A stretch of DNA of 64,000 nucleotides from assembly GCA_019636345.1 (NCBI GenBank), contig JAHBXQ010000009.1, positions 1-64,000 of the forward strand, in the 5' to 3' direction. The translations under genes were made by a program, and so were the position numbers. The notes beneath the pieces were generated by a model. It saw nothing but the letters and a program-made list of their open reading frames with translations. It ran no database searches and was not told the origin of the DNA. This DNA is from Pirellulales bacterium (GTDB lineage Bacteria > Planctomycetota > Planctomycetia > Pirellulales > Lacipirellulaceae). Positions 16,516 through 24,625 of this stretch are shown piece after piece. The number at the start of each line of letters is the position of its first letter. The first letter of the stretch is position 1.

Positions 16516-17376
16516 TCACCACCCGTGTCGCCGCAGGCCTTTTTCCAGCACCTCGACCAGCATCCGTCCGCACTCGACGCTCGAGGCGGTCGACCGGCTG
16601 GTGATGAACGGGTAATCGACGACCACGGAGGTCTTGTGCCCGACGTTGCCGATGAATTGCCCTTCGGGCCCCACGGCGTCGCGCATGACGTACTCCAGCG
16701 GATAGAACGGCGGGCCGAAGTTGACGAACCCTTCGCCGAACCCGAGATTGCCGCCGTCGATGGCGTGCGGACCCTCGAACCCGGTGCCGTCGAGGTAGTC
16801 GTAGTCGATGGGATGCCCCGTGACGCGCTTCCCCGCGATGATGCTTCGCTTCTCCCGCAGATCGCGAGCGAACGCCAGGCACGCCACCCCGTAGCACTCC
16901 ACGGCGACCGGCTTGTCGAGCTTGACGAATCCCAGGATCACCTGGTGCAGTCGCGAGTTGTTCGCCAGGTCGACCATCGCTCCGCTGCCGCCGGCGATTA
17001 CCAAGGCGTCGTACTTGGCGAGCTCCTTGTCGACGATGCGGTCGATCTGCTCGTAGTACGCTTCCATGTCCCGCAAGTACGTCGGCGAACTGGGATACGC
17101 TCGCTGCGGAAACCACTCGGCCAAGCTCCGCGGATTGTCCAACCGCCCCGACGCGACGAGCGCGCGAGTCTTTTCGGCCATCTCGGGACTGGTGACCGAG
17201 CGACCCAGCGGCGGATCGACGTACTTGGGGTCCATGCTCACGCGCAGCGGCGTCGGCTTCCTTCCCGTGGGGGTCAGGAAGTCGACTTGGTAGCCGGCCA
17301 GGTCGCAGGCCTCAAGCGGGCCGACGACTTCTTCGCCCCAATAGCCCCATTCGGAGATGACAAACAGGATTCTCAT
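16516..17376 (-). CDS. DJ-1/PfpI family protein, large Hsp31-like type (second copy)
   Basis: A 286-residue class I glutamine-amidotransferase-like protein. MRILFVISEWGYWGEE is the opening strand with the conserved Glu; the nucleophile elbow is AVECYGVACLA with Cys after Glu; an Hsp31-type cap insertion follows the first strand (residues about 40-110). The long C-terminal part contains GHPIDYDYLDGTGFEGP and HKTSVVVDYPFITSRS, the residues that in Hsp31/YDR533C proteins surround the active site. Likely glyoxalase III or a protein-repair-type function. The gene lies between the epimerase-STAS fusion and the TPP decarboxylase with gaps of about 100-135 bases. Confidence 0.88.
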   Translation of the reverse strand: MRILFVISEWGYWGEEVVGPLEACDLAGYQVDFLTPTGRKPTPLRVSMDPKYVDPPLGRSVTSPEMAEKTRALVASGRLDNPRSLAEWFPQRAYPSSPTYLRDMEAYYEQIDRIVDKELAKYDALVIAGGSGAMVDLANNSRLHQVILGFVKLDKPVAVECYGVACLAFARDLREKRSIIAGKRVTGHPIDYDYLDGTGFEGPHAIDGGNLGFGEGFVNFGPPFYPLEYVMRDAVGPEGQFIGNVGHKTSVVVDYPFITSRSTASSVECGRMLVEVLEKGLRRHGW

Positions 17377-17512
17377 GTCGGGTCGTGCTCCTGTGTTCGC
17401 CCCGCGGCGAGGGATGGTCTCGGCCGATGCCGGCCCGGCAACGGCGGGCGCCGCACGGGGACCGGCGTCGGCGACGTGCGCCGACGCCCAGTTCCCCCCT
17501 GCGGTCATGTCG

Positions 17513-19639
17513 TTAGGCCAATGCGATCTCTTCGTTGAACTCGCTCGCCTCGATCGCTTGGCGAACGGCGTCGTTCGTTCCGACCAGCGACATCTGCACG
17601 TCCGATCCCAGACGTTGCTTGGTGAACACGAGGTAACGAATCGCTTCGCTCGAGATGGTCTTCAGATCGTTGGCGACGAAGACGAAGCTCGTGGCGTGCT
17701 GGGCCAGCGCCGCGTCGACTTGCTCCTCGACGATCCGCGTCACGCGGGGCTCAAATTCGCCGGCCAGCGCGATCTTGGCCACGCCGCCGTCGACTTCCAA
17801 CAGGTCCGCGTCCAACGCAACTTCGGCCGGCTCGAGCCGCACCCGGACCTTCATCTCGGCCGCGTCGGCGGGCAGCTTCACGGTCAACGCCTCCGCGTCG
17901 AAGTCGCGGTGCTCCTGTCCGTTGATCCACACGCTGCCGATCCGCACGCTCCCCGCCGGCAACAGGTCCGGAGCGACTCGCAGCACGTTGTCCGGGAAGC
18001 CCCCTTGCTTCGGCTTGAAGTACAGCTCCAGCGGCTCCTTGGTGATTAGCAGGTTCGTGTACGCCGCGGCCAGATAGCACAGCTCGAACGAGTGATAGCC
18101 GGCCATCGAGTGCGAACCCTTGCCGCGCTCGGTCCCCAGGGCGTACGGTTGGCCGTTGGCCAGCACGTTGAAGTACACGCCGCCGCACTCGGTGTCGAGG
18201 AACCATGCGTTGTAGAACGAGGCCGCCTCGCGAGCGTGCTTGCGGTACTTCTCGTCCTTAAGCGCCCCCGTGAGAATCAAGTAGGCGAGGATCGCCTGTT
18301 CCTGTTGCCACCACGCTTTGCGGTCGTGCCAGACGAACCGATGGAAGTTCTGCCCCGGTTCCAGCACGCGCTCGACGACGTCGTACCAGCCGCCCCGCTG
18401 CCGGTCGCTTCCCGCGGCGGGCATGACCTCGGCGATCTGTTTGGCGAGGTTCACGTATTCGTCCTTGCCCCGCAGGCTGTTCATGCGGGTCAGGTTCCAA
18501 GCGATCTTCAGGTTGTGACCCACGACCGCACGGTTCTGCTGCCAACCCCACGACTGGTCCTTCGACCAGTCGTCGAAGAACCGCTCCTGCACGAACGGGC
18601 TTGCTTGGTAGTCGGGGAAATGGGCCGAAATCGTGTCGAACGTCGTCTCCAGGAAGTCGGCGTACTCGGGATTTCCGGTCGCCAGGAACAGGTTGATCAG
18701 GTACGCCGGGGCATGATCTCCCACCGAGTTCCAGTTCTTCTTCGACCGATTCTTCCCCAACGACTCGGCGTGCGGGCTGAGCGTGATCGGGTCGATGTGC
18801 GAGTAGTATCCCCCCTTCGGCGACGCGTCCTTGAAGTGCCTGTTGAACAACCGGATCGTCGCTTTGGCGTCCTCCAGAATCGCGTTGTCGCCCGTGATGC
18901 GATACGTCTGCGTCGGACCGGCCAGAGCGTAGATTTGCTCATAGCAGGGGATCGCCTGGTAATCGTCGCCGAACTCGCTGGCGAACACCTTCTGCTCCGT
19001 CCCGTCCGCTTTTACGTCGATGGCGTGGTACCAGTAACAGGTCCCTTCGGACTTGTCGCTGAACCGCATATGCTCGCGGAGATACTCGGTTCCCTTCTCG
19101 GCCGCTTCCAGGTACCGGTCGTCGCCGGTCAGCATGTACGCCGAGGCGAACCCGTACACCAACCGCGAGATCGTGTCGGTCTCCTGCCGGCCCGACTTCT
19201 GCTTGTCGCCGGTGCTCGAGAGGTTCGTCCGGTAGTTGCGGTAATCGACCTCGTCTCCGGGGAACTCCGCGTCGAGATAGAAGTCGGCCAACTGCTTGAT
19301 CTGCTTGACCCACCAGTCCTGCGACTCGAATCGATATTCGTTCTCGGTCCGGCCGAGGAACACGATGTGCTTGGCCTCGAACGTCGTCTGCTGCTCGGGG
19401 TAAAACACGCCGTACACGTACAGGTACCGCCCGGGGACGAGCATGTCCCACGCCTGCCCGGTCGCGTCCTGATAGGCTTCGTTCAGGTTCCGCACCAACT
19501 CGGCGAACACGGTCGGCGTCATTCGCACCGTGAACTCGCGGTCGTCCGAAGTCTTCAGGACGAACTGGTTCTGGTCCCGGTCGGCCGATACGACGTAGCC
19601 GGCCACGAGGTCCGAAAAGGTGAAGTTCAGCTCATTCAT
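17513..19639 (-). CDS. AGE-family epimerase/isomerase with C-terminal STAS domain
   Basis: A 708-residue protein with an unusual domain combination. The N-terminal about 100 residues (NFTFSDLVAGYVVSADRDQNQF) read as a small OB-like beta domain. The middle is an (alpha/alpha)6 barrel of the N-acylglucosamine 2-epimerase type: GFASAYMLTGDDRYLEAA, WQQNRAVVGHNLKIAW with the barrel histidine, WWQQEQAILAYLILTG. From about residue 630 a STAS (SpoIIAA-like) fold follows: FVFVANDLKTISSEAIRYLV and VQMSLVGTNDAVRQAIEASEF; the Ser pair in TISSE sits where anti-sigma antagonists are phosphorylated. Its start lies 55 bases from the GlgX stop. A sugar isomerase tied to partner switching would be new to me. 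Confidence 0.85.
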   Translation of the reverse strand: MNELNFTFSDLVAGYVVSADRDQNQFVLKTSDDREFTVRMTPTVFAELVRNLNEAYQDATGQAWDMLVPGRYLYVYGVFYPEQQTTFEAKHIVFLGRTENEYRFESQDWWVKQIKQLADFYLDAEFPGDEVDYRNYRTNLSSTGDKQKSGRQETDTISRLVYGFASAYMLTGDDRYLEAAEKGTEYLREHMRFSDKSEGTCYWYHAIDVKADGTEQKVFASEFGDDYQAIPCYEQIYALAGPTQTYRITGDNAILEDAKATIRLFNRHFKDASPKGGYYSHIDPITLSPHAESLGKNRSKKNWNSVGDHAPAYLINLFLATGNPEYADFLETTFDTISAHFPDYQASPFVQERFFDDWSKDQSWGWQQNRAVVGHNLKIAWNLTRMNSLRGKDEYVNLAKQIAEVMPAAGSDRQRGGWYDVVERVLEPGQNFHRFVWHDRKAWWQQEQAILAYLILTGALKDEKYRKHAREAASFYNAWFLDTECGGVYFNVLANGQPYALGTERGKGSHSMAGYHSFELCYLAAAYTNLLITKEPLELYFKPKQGGFPDNVLRVAPDLLPAGSVRIGSVWINGQEHRDFDAEALTVKLPADAAEMKVRVRLEPAEVALDADLLEVDGGVAKIALAGEFEPRVTRIVEEQVDAALAQHATSFVFVANDLKTISSEAIRYLVFTKQRLGSDVQMSLVGTNDAVRQAIEASEFNEEIALA

Positions 19640-19693
19640 TTCACAGGTCCCTTGCAGGCGATTGAGTACGGGCAATGGCGCCCGAGACGCGGT

Positions 19694-21853
19694 TTACTTG
19701 GAGATCAGCACGACCACGCTGCGGCCGGCGACACGGTAGTTCGGTCCCTCGACGAGCGGCTCCTGGCCCGGGTCGACCGCGTCCTGCGGCGATTCCAGAA
19801 CGGTGTCGATCACGCGGTGCCAACGCCGGCCCGCGACCTCGGGAAGCGCAAACTCCAGCGGTTCCCAGTACATGTTCATCATCACGTGGACGTCGTCTTC
19901 GCCGTCGAAGCCCCCTAGGGTCATCGCCAGCGCGCGGGCGTTCGGGTCCTCCCAGCCCGGGGCGTCGAGCTCGACCCCGTGCCACGTCACGTCGGCCAGC
20001 CCGCGAGCGTTCGTTTCGCCGGTGAAGAACCGCGCCCGATGGATCACCGAGTGGTGTCTCCGAAACGCGATCAGACGCTGCCAGAACCGCAGCATCCCCG
20101 CGTGCCGATCTACGCTCGACCAGTCGAACCAACTGATCTCGTTGTCCTGACAGTAGGCGTTGTTGTTCCCCTGCTGCGTCCGTCGCACCTCGTCCCCCAT
20201 GACGAACATCGGCACGCCCTGCGACAGCATCAGGATCGTCGCAAAGTTGCGAATCTGTCGTTCCCGCAGGGCATCGACGGCCGGATCCGCCGCGGGCCCC
20301 TCGACTCCGCAGTTCCAACTGAGATTGTCGTCGATCCCGTCGCGGTTCCCTTCGCCGTTAGCGTCGTTGTGTTTGCCGTCGTAGGAGACCAAGTCGTTCA
20401 GCGTGAATCCGTCGTGGCAGTCGACGAAGTTGACGCTGTTGACCGGCAGGTGGCCGCGGCTCTGGTACAGGTCGGCGCTCCCCGCGATTCGCGACGCGAC
20501 CGCCCCCGCGAGTCCCGCATCTCCGCGGACGAACCGTCGCACGTCGTCGCGATACCGACCGTTCCACTCGCCCCAGCGATAGCCGGGGAAGTACCCGATC
20601 TGGTACAGCCCCGCGGCGTCCCACGCTTCGGCGAACAGCTTCGTGTCGGCCAGCGTCTCCGACAGTTCAGCCGCCCAGATCACCGGCGGATGAGCCAGCG
20701 GCGCCCCGTCTTCGCCCCGAGTCAGCACCGAGCCTTCGTCGAATCGGAAACCGTCGACGTGCATCTCGCGGACCCAGAACTCCAGGCAGTCGACGATCAG
20801 CTTCTCAGGAACGGGGTGGTTGCAGTTGAACGTGTTGCCGCATCCGGTGTAGTCGTAGTAATACTGCTTGTTCTCGCGCACCAGGTAGTAGTAAACGAGG
20901 TTGTCGAGCCCCTTGAAGCTGTACGTCGGGCCGCGATCGTTCCCCTCGTCGGTGTGGTTGAACACGACGTCGAGGATCACCTCGATCCCCGCCTTGTGAA
21001 GCGCCTTGACCATGTCGCGGAATTCGCGCACCTGCTGGCCGCAATGAGCGCTGGTGCAGTAGCCCGAGTGCGGGGCGAAGTACCCCATCGTGCTGTATCC
21101 CCAGTAATTTCGCAGCGGCTGGCCGTCGACCTCGCGCAACACCTCGGCGTCGTCGAAGTCGAACGCCGGCAGCAACTCGACCGCCGTCACGCCCAGCGAC
21201 GTCAGGTAGGGGATCTTCTCGGCCACGCCCAGAAACGTCCCCGGGTGCTCGGTCCCCGACGTCGCCGACCGCGTGAACCCGCCGACGTGCATCTCGTAAA
21301 TGATCGTTTCGCTTAAGGGGCGGTTAAGCGGCTGGTCTCCCTCCCAGTCGTATTCGACACCCGTCACCGACGCCCGCAGCGAGGTCGCCAGGTTGCTCCC
21401 GGAGCGGCACGCGTCGCCGCGACGCCAGAGGGTCTTGGTGATCCCCTTCGCGTACGGGTCCAACAACAACTTGGTCGGATCGAACCGATGCCCCGCGTCC
21501 AGATCTCGCGGGCCGTCGACCCGATACGCATAGTGCGTCCCCGGCTTCAATCCGCGGACGTAGCAGTGCCAAAAGTGGAATGTCCGATGCCGATCGGCGC
21601 TCAACTCGATGACGGCCGTCGGAATCGCGTCGTCGTGGTTGTCGAACAGCAGCAGCTCGATCCGCGTCGCGTGTTCCGAAAAGACCGCGAAGTTCACCCC
21701 GTCGGCGTCGGCCGTCGCTCCCAGCGGGTGGGCTCGACCGATCTCGACGACATACGGCGAGCCTTCATACGGCGAGCCTTCGGAGAGCAGCCCGACGCCG
21801 TCGTTGACAGGCGCCGTGCTGGTGCTGAGTGTTTCGGCGACGTCGATGCTCAT
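19694..21853 (-). CDS. glgX: Glycogen debranching enzyme GlgX (GH13)
   Basis: A 719-residue isoamylase-type debranching enzyme. HPLGATADADGVNFAVFSEHA is the N-terminal CBM48; IIYEMHVGGFTR, DVVFNHTDEGN, DGFRFDEGSVL (nucleophile Asp), LFAEAWDAAG (acid/base Glu) and FVDCHDGFTLND (transition-state Asp) are the GH13 regions I-IV, with the GlgX-type order. The length is typical. The N-terminus has a tandem 15-base duplication (EGSPY twice, about 21758-21787). It is the first of nine co-directional genes; being followed by a sugar epimerase-like protein suggests a glucan-linked role. Confidence 0.96.
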   Translation of the reverse strand: MSIDVAETLSTSTAPVNDGVGLLSEGSPYEGSPYVVEIGRAHPLGATADADGVNFAVFSEHATRIELLLFDNHDDAIPTAVIELSADRHRTFHFWHCYVRGLKPGTHYAYRVDGPRDLDAGHRFDPTKLLLDPYAKGITKTLWRRGDACRSGSNLATSLRASVTGVEYDWEGDQPLNRPLSETIIYEMHVGGFTRSATSGTEHPGTFLGVAEKIPYLTSLGVTAVELLPAFDFDDAEVLREVDGQPLRNYWGYSTMGYFAPHSGYCTSAHCGQQVREFRDMVKALHKAGIEVILDVVFNHTDEGNDRGPTYSFKGLDNLVYYYLVRENKQYYYDYTGCGNTFNCNHPVPEKLIVDCLEFWVREMHVDGFRFDEGSVLTRGEDGAPLAHPPVIWAAELSETLADTKLFAEAWDAAGLYQIGYFPGYRWGEWNGRYRDDVRRFVRGDAGLAGAVASRIAGSADLYQSRGHLPVNSVNFVDCHDGFTLNDLVSYDGKHNDANGEGNRDGIDDNLSWNCGVEGPAADPAVDALRERQIRNFATILMLSQGVPMFVMGDEVRRTQQGNNNAYCQDNEISWFDWSSVDRHAGMLRFWQRLIAFRRHHSVIHRARFFTGETNARGLADVTWHGVELDAPGWEDPNARALAMTLGGFDGEDDVHVMMNMYWEPLEFALPEVAGRRWHRVIDTVLESPQDAVDPGQEPLVEGPNYRVAGRSVVVLISK

Positions 21854-21976
21854 GATCGCTGTGCTCCGCGGTAACGGCGTAACGGCCCAAGGGACGGCGA
21901 ATCGTCGGTCGAGGGAGCTTCCCCGGAGCCGCCGGAGGCGACCAGCCCCTCCGAAGGCATGCCGACTCGCGCGTTC

Positions 21977-22555
21977 TCAGGCCCCGCTGGCAAGGAATTG
22001 AGCGACCCCGGCGAGCGTGAGGCTCACGCCCCCGCACGCGAACAAGGCGCTCGGGTAAAGCAAATTGCGTTTCTTCGTCAGGCTCACCGTCGCCGCCAGC
22101 CCGGTCGCCACTTGCAGCAGAGTGATCCCGACCGCCAGCACGTAGTGGGCGCGATTCTTTGTCGCCGCCTCGTACCGCAGCGACCGACTCTCTTGCTCAA
22201 AGCGGGCGAGCTTGTGCGCGGCTTCGGTGATCAGCGGCTTGACCGGCGCCGTCGCCTCTTTGCCGGTTAGGGCGGCCAGTTCTTGCTGAATCTGGCTGCA
22301 CCGCATCTCCACTCGCATGCCGTTGCTCTCGACCAGCTCGACCAACCCGCCGAGCATCTCGTCCATGCACTCGTCGGCCGCCAGCGCGGTCACCAACGCC
22401 GCGATCGCCACCACCAGCGAAATCGCCGTGATGTAATACGAGATATAGGTGTGAAAATGCCCGGTGCTCGTCGCCAACTCGGCGCCGGCGGCCTCTTCGA
22501 CCATCTCGCTGTCGACCAGCAAGGCCTCTTCGGCGGCGTTCTCGTACTCGGCCAT
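21977..22555 (-). CDS. DUF4337-like membrane protein
   Basis: A 192-residue protein with an acidic N-terminus, one hydrophobic helix at about residues 33-62 (YISYYITAISLVVAIAALVT), a central soluble helix rich in Glu, Arg and Ala, and two further hydrophobic segments near residues 135-190. This is the layout of the DUF4337 family, whose function is unknown. The start is ATG 22555, the first ATG after the frame opens; no clear ribosome site is seen. It lies on the opposite strand to the BBP2 porin and shares the 322-base divergent gap with it. Confidence 0.8.
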   Translation of the reverse strand: MAEYENAAEEALLVDSEMVEEAAGAELATSTGHFHTYISYYITAISLVVAIAALVTALAADECMDEMLGGLVELVESNGMRVEMRCSQIQQELAALTGKEATAPVKPLITEAAHKLARFEQESRSLRYEAATKNRAHYVLAVGITLLQVATGLAATVSLTKKRNLLYPSALFACGGVSLTLAGVAQFLASGA

Positions 22556-22877
22556 GGCAAACGCTCGGGCGTCGCAATCGTGCGGAAACCTGCGAACCCA
22601 CAACCCTAGGTTGCCATGCCGTCGGCACGGACGGCGCAAAGCGGCATTTTGCGGCGAGGCCGACCCTGCAGGCCGACTCAGTTTCCCAATCCGCGCAATC
22701 CGCCCCCCCCGGGATACGCCTCCTCACAGGCCGACGGAACGGCGTCAAGCCGCCAGGAAACGCGATCCGAACAAAGAGTTGCGTACGTCCCGACGGCCGC
22801 GTCGCCCTCGGGAGGGGTGGCCGAAAGGGAAGCCCTCGGATGTCATGGATGACTGTTTCACGCTAGGGAGAGCCTCG
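22556..22877. other. Divergent intergenic region between DUF4337 and BBP2 genes
   Basis: 322 bases without a supported gene. The open frames there have the composition of chance frames in high-GC DNA. It must contain promoters for both neighbours, but I cannot pick out a convincing -35/-10 pair. GGGAGA at 22866 is the ribosome site of the porin gene. Confidence 0.6.
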
Positions 22878-24182
22878 ATGACCTGCCGTCCGCGTGCGCT
22901 TCTCTTGGCGTTTGCCGCTCTGGCCGGCTCTGTGGCGCCAATCGCAGCCGCCGCCGGCCCAGGTTGCGGAGACGAGATCGCCTGCGGAGATCTCGTCGAT
23001 TGCGGCTCCGCCGCTGCCGCACCCGTCCCCTGGACCCTTGACGATTTCCTCGGCCTCGGCGACAGCGACTTCTTCATCGCCGGCCACGTGCAGCAGGGCC
23101 TCAACGTCAACAGCCGCAATCCCGGCAACCCCGCCGCCGGATTCGGCAACGCTCCAGCGGCTGGTCTCGTCTACCGCGCAAACGACTACCTGCTCAACCA
23201 GCTTTACGTCTCGATGGGCAACGTCGCCGATACCTCCCGCGACGCCTTCGACATCGGCTATCAGGTCGACCTCGTCTACGGCTCCGACTACGTCTTCCTG
23301 CGCTCGCTGGGGCTCGAACGTCATCGCGACGGCACGAATCGCTGGAACGGCGACGACGGCTCCGGCTATGGCGGAGTCCAACGCTACGGCCTCGCCATGC
23401 CCGAACTGGCCGCGACGTTCGCCTATGAAGAGACCCGCCTGACCGTCGGCCACTTCTACAACATCCTCGGGCACGAAGCGCTCATCCCCACCGAGAACTT
23501 CTACTACACCAGCAACTACGCCCTGTTCTTCAACGGCTACGGCGAGAGCGTCCCGATTACCGGCGCATTCCTGCAAACCCAGTTGGACGAACATTGGCTC
23601 GTCGGCGGGGGATTCCACCGCGGCCAGGGCAAGTGGGAGGATAACAACAACAAGCTCAACGGCGTCGGCATGATCGAGTGGGCCAACACGGCCAAGAACC
23701 TGTTCCTCACCTACACCTTCGACGTCGGCGCCGAGGACGACGCGGGCCAGAACGCCGTTTTCGCCCAGTGCGCCATCCTCGAATGGCAAATCTCCAAACG
23801 CTGGGGATACGTCCTCAACTCTTGCTACGGCTCGGAGGAGAACGTCGCAGCCGGCGGAGCCACGGGCCGCTGGTACGGAATCGCCAACTACCTCGCCCAC
23901 TCCGTCAGCGACAAGCTCGTCCTGGGGATCCGTTACGATTTCTTCGACGATGTCGACGGCACGCGCGTCTTCCCCCGCGCCGGCTTCCCGGCTCTCGCGC
24001 CGGGCGCGTACCACGGACTTACGCTCGGGGCAAACTACTTCATGATCCCCAACGCCACGCTCCGCCCGGAAGTCCGCTGGGATTGGTTCTCGCCCGACGG
24101 CGCGCTCCCCCCCGGTCCGTTCGACAACGGCGTCGCCCGCAGCCAATTCATGGCCGCCGTCGACTTGCTCGTCACCTTCTGA
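22878..24182 (+). CDS. BBP2/OmpL-like outer-membrane beta-barrel porin
   Basis: A 434-residue exported protein: signal peptide RPRALLLAFAALAGSVAPIAAAA, an Asp/Gly/Cys-rich linker (CGDEIACGDLVDCG), then alternating beta-strand sequence to the end. Repeated features are aromatic/Gly turns such as FYYTSNYALFFNGYGESVPITG and the final strand SQFMAAVDLLVTF ending in Phe. This is the planctomycete putative beta-barrel porin-2 (PF07642, OmpL-like). It presumably sits in the outer membrane and passes small solutes. The ATG is chosen with GGGAGA 6 bases upstream. It ends convergent with the fucokinase gene. Confidence 0.9.
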   Translation: MTCRPRALLLAFAALAGSVAPIAAAAGPGCGDEIACGDLVDCGSAAAAPVPWTLDDFLGLGDSDFFIAGHVQQGLNVNSRNPGNPAAGFGNAPAAGLVYRANDYLLNQLYVSMGNVADTSRDAFDIGYQVDLVYGSDYVFLRSLGLERHRDGTNRWNGDDGSGYGGVQRYGLAMPELAATFAYEETRLTVGHFYNILGHEALIPTENFYYTSNYALFFNGYGESVPITGAFLQTQLDEHWLVGGGFHRGQGKWEDNNNKLNGVGMIEWANTAKNLFLTYTFDVGAEDDAGQNAVFAQCAILEWQISKRWGYVLNSCYGSEENVAAGGATGRWYGIANYLAHSVSDKLVLGIRYDFFDDVDGTRVFPRAGFPALAPGAYHGLTLGANYFMIPNATLRPEVRWDWFSPDGALPPGPFDNGVARSQFMAAVDLLVTF

Positions 24183-24576
24183 TCCCGACGGCGTCGGCGG
24201 ATCGGGAACCGCAGGAGTCGCAAGTGGCCCAAAACTGGCTCTCGAAATCGGCCGCGCGATCCGCGATAATACGCTCGTTCGACGACGGACCTCGGCGTGA
24301 TCTTTCGCGGCGAGCCGGCGTCGGCGGCGATGCGAGATGGAATTCACTCGCCGGCGCGCGCGTCGGCGATCCCCGGGAATCTCGCCCGTCGTCCGGCTCC
24401 GGCGTTTGCAGACGCGGCGCGCCGAACCGTCGACCCCGAGCCGCCCGTGCTGACGTCACTTCCGCTCCCTGCGGCAATACGCTCCAGACGCGCCCCTCGG
24501 CCGAGCGTTGGGATCCCAACTGTTTTTCTATCGACCCCGCATCCCCCGCCAAGCGAGCCCCGGCCTCCCGGCCCGG
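24183..24576. other. Convergent intergenic region, nothing recognised
   Basis: About 390 bases between the porin stop and the fucokinase terminator. A weak hairpin (TCCCGA...TCGGGA, 24187-24210) follows the porin stop without a T-run, so it is at best a poor terminator. No gene or repeat is supported. Confidence 0.5.
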
Positions 24577-24579
24577 GCC

Positions 24580-24625
24580 AAAAACAATCGCCCTCAACTC
24601 CGCGTGACGCGGAAGCCTGAGGGCG
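24580..24625 (-). terminator. Intrinsic terminator overlapping the fucokinase stop codon
   Basis: Outer arms CGCCCTCA (24589-24596) and TGAGGGCG (24618-24625) pair perfectly, with inner arms CCGCG and CGCGG. The minus-strand transcript ends the stem with a five-T run (24584-24580). The stop codon of the fucokinase gene lies inside the stem, so ribosome passage and hairpin formation compete. Confidence 0.75.

Noticed and set aside
21758-21787. EGSPY tandem duplication in GlgX as a functional motif
   Set aside because: A 15-base slip-type duplication in a disordered N-terminus; no known function.
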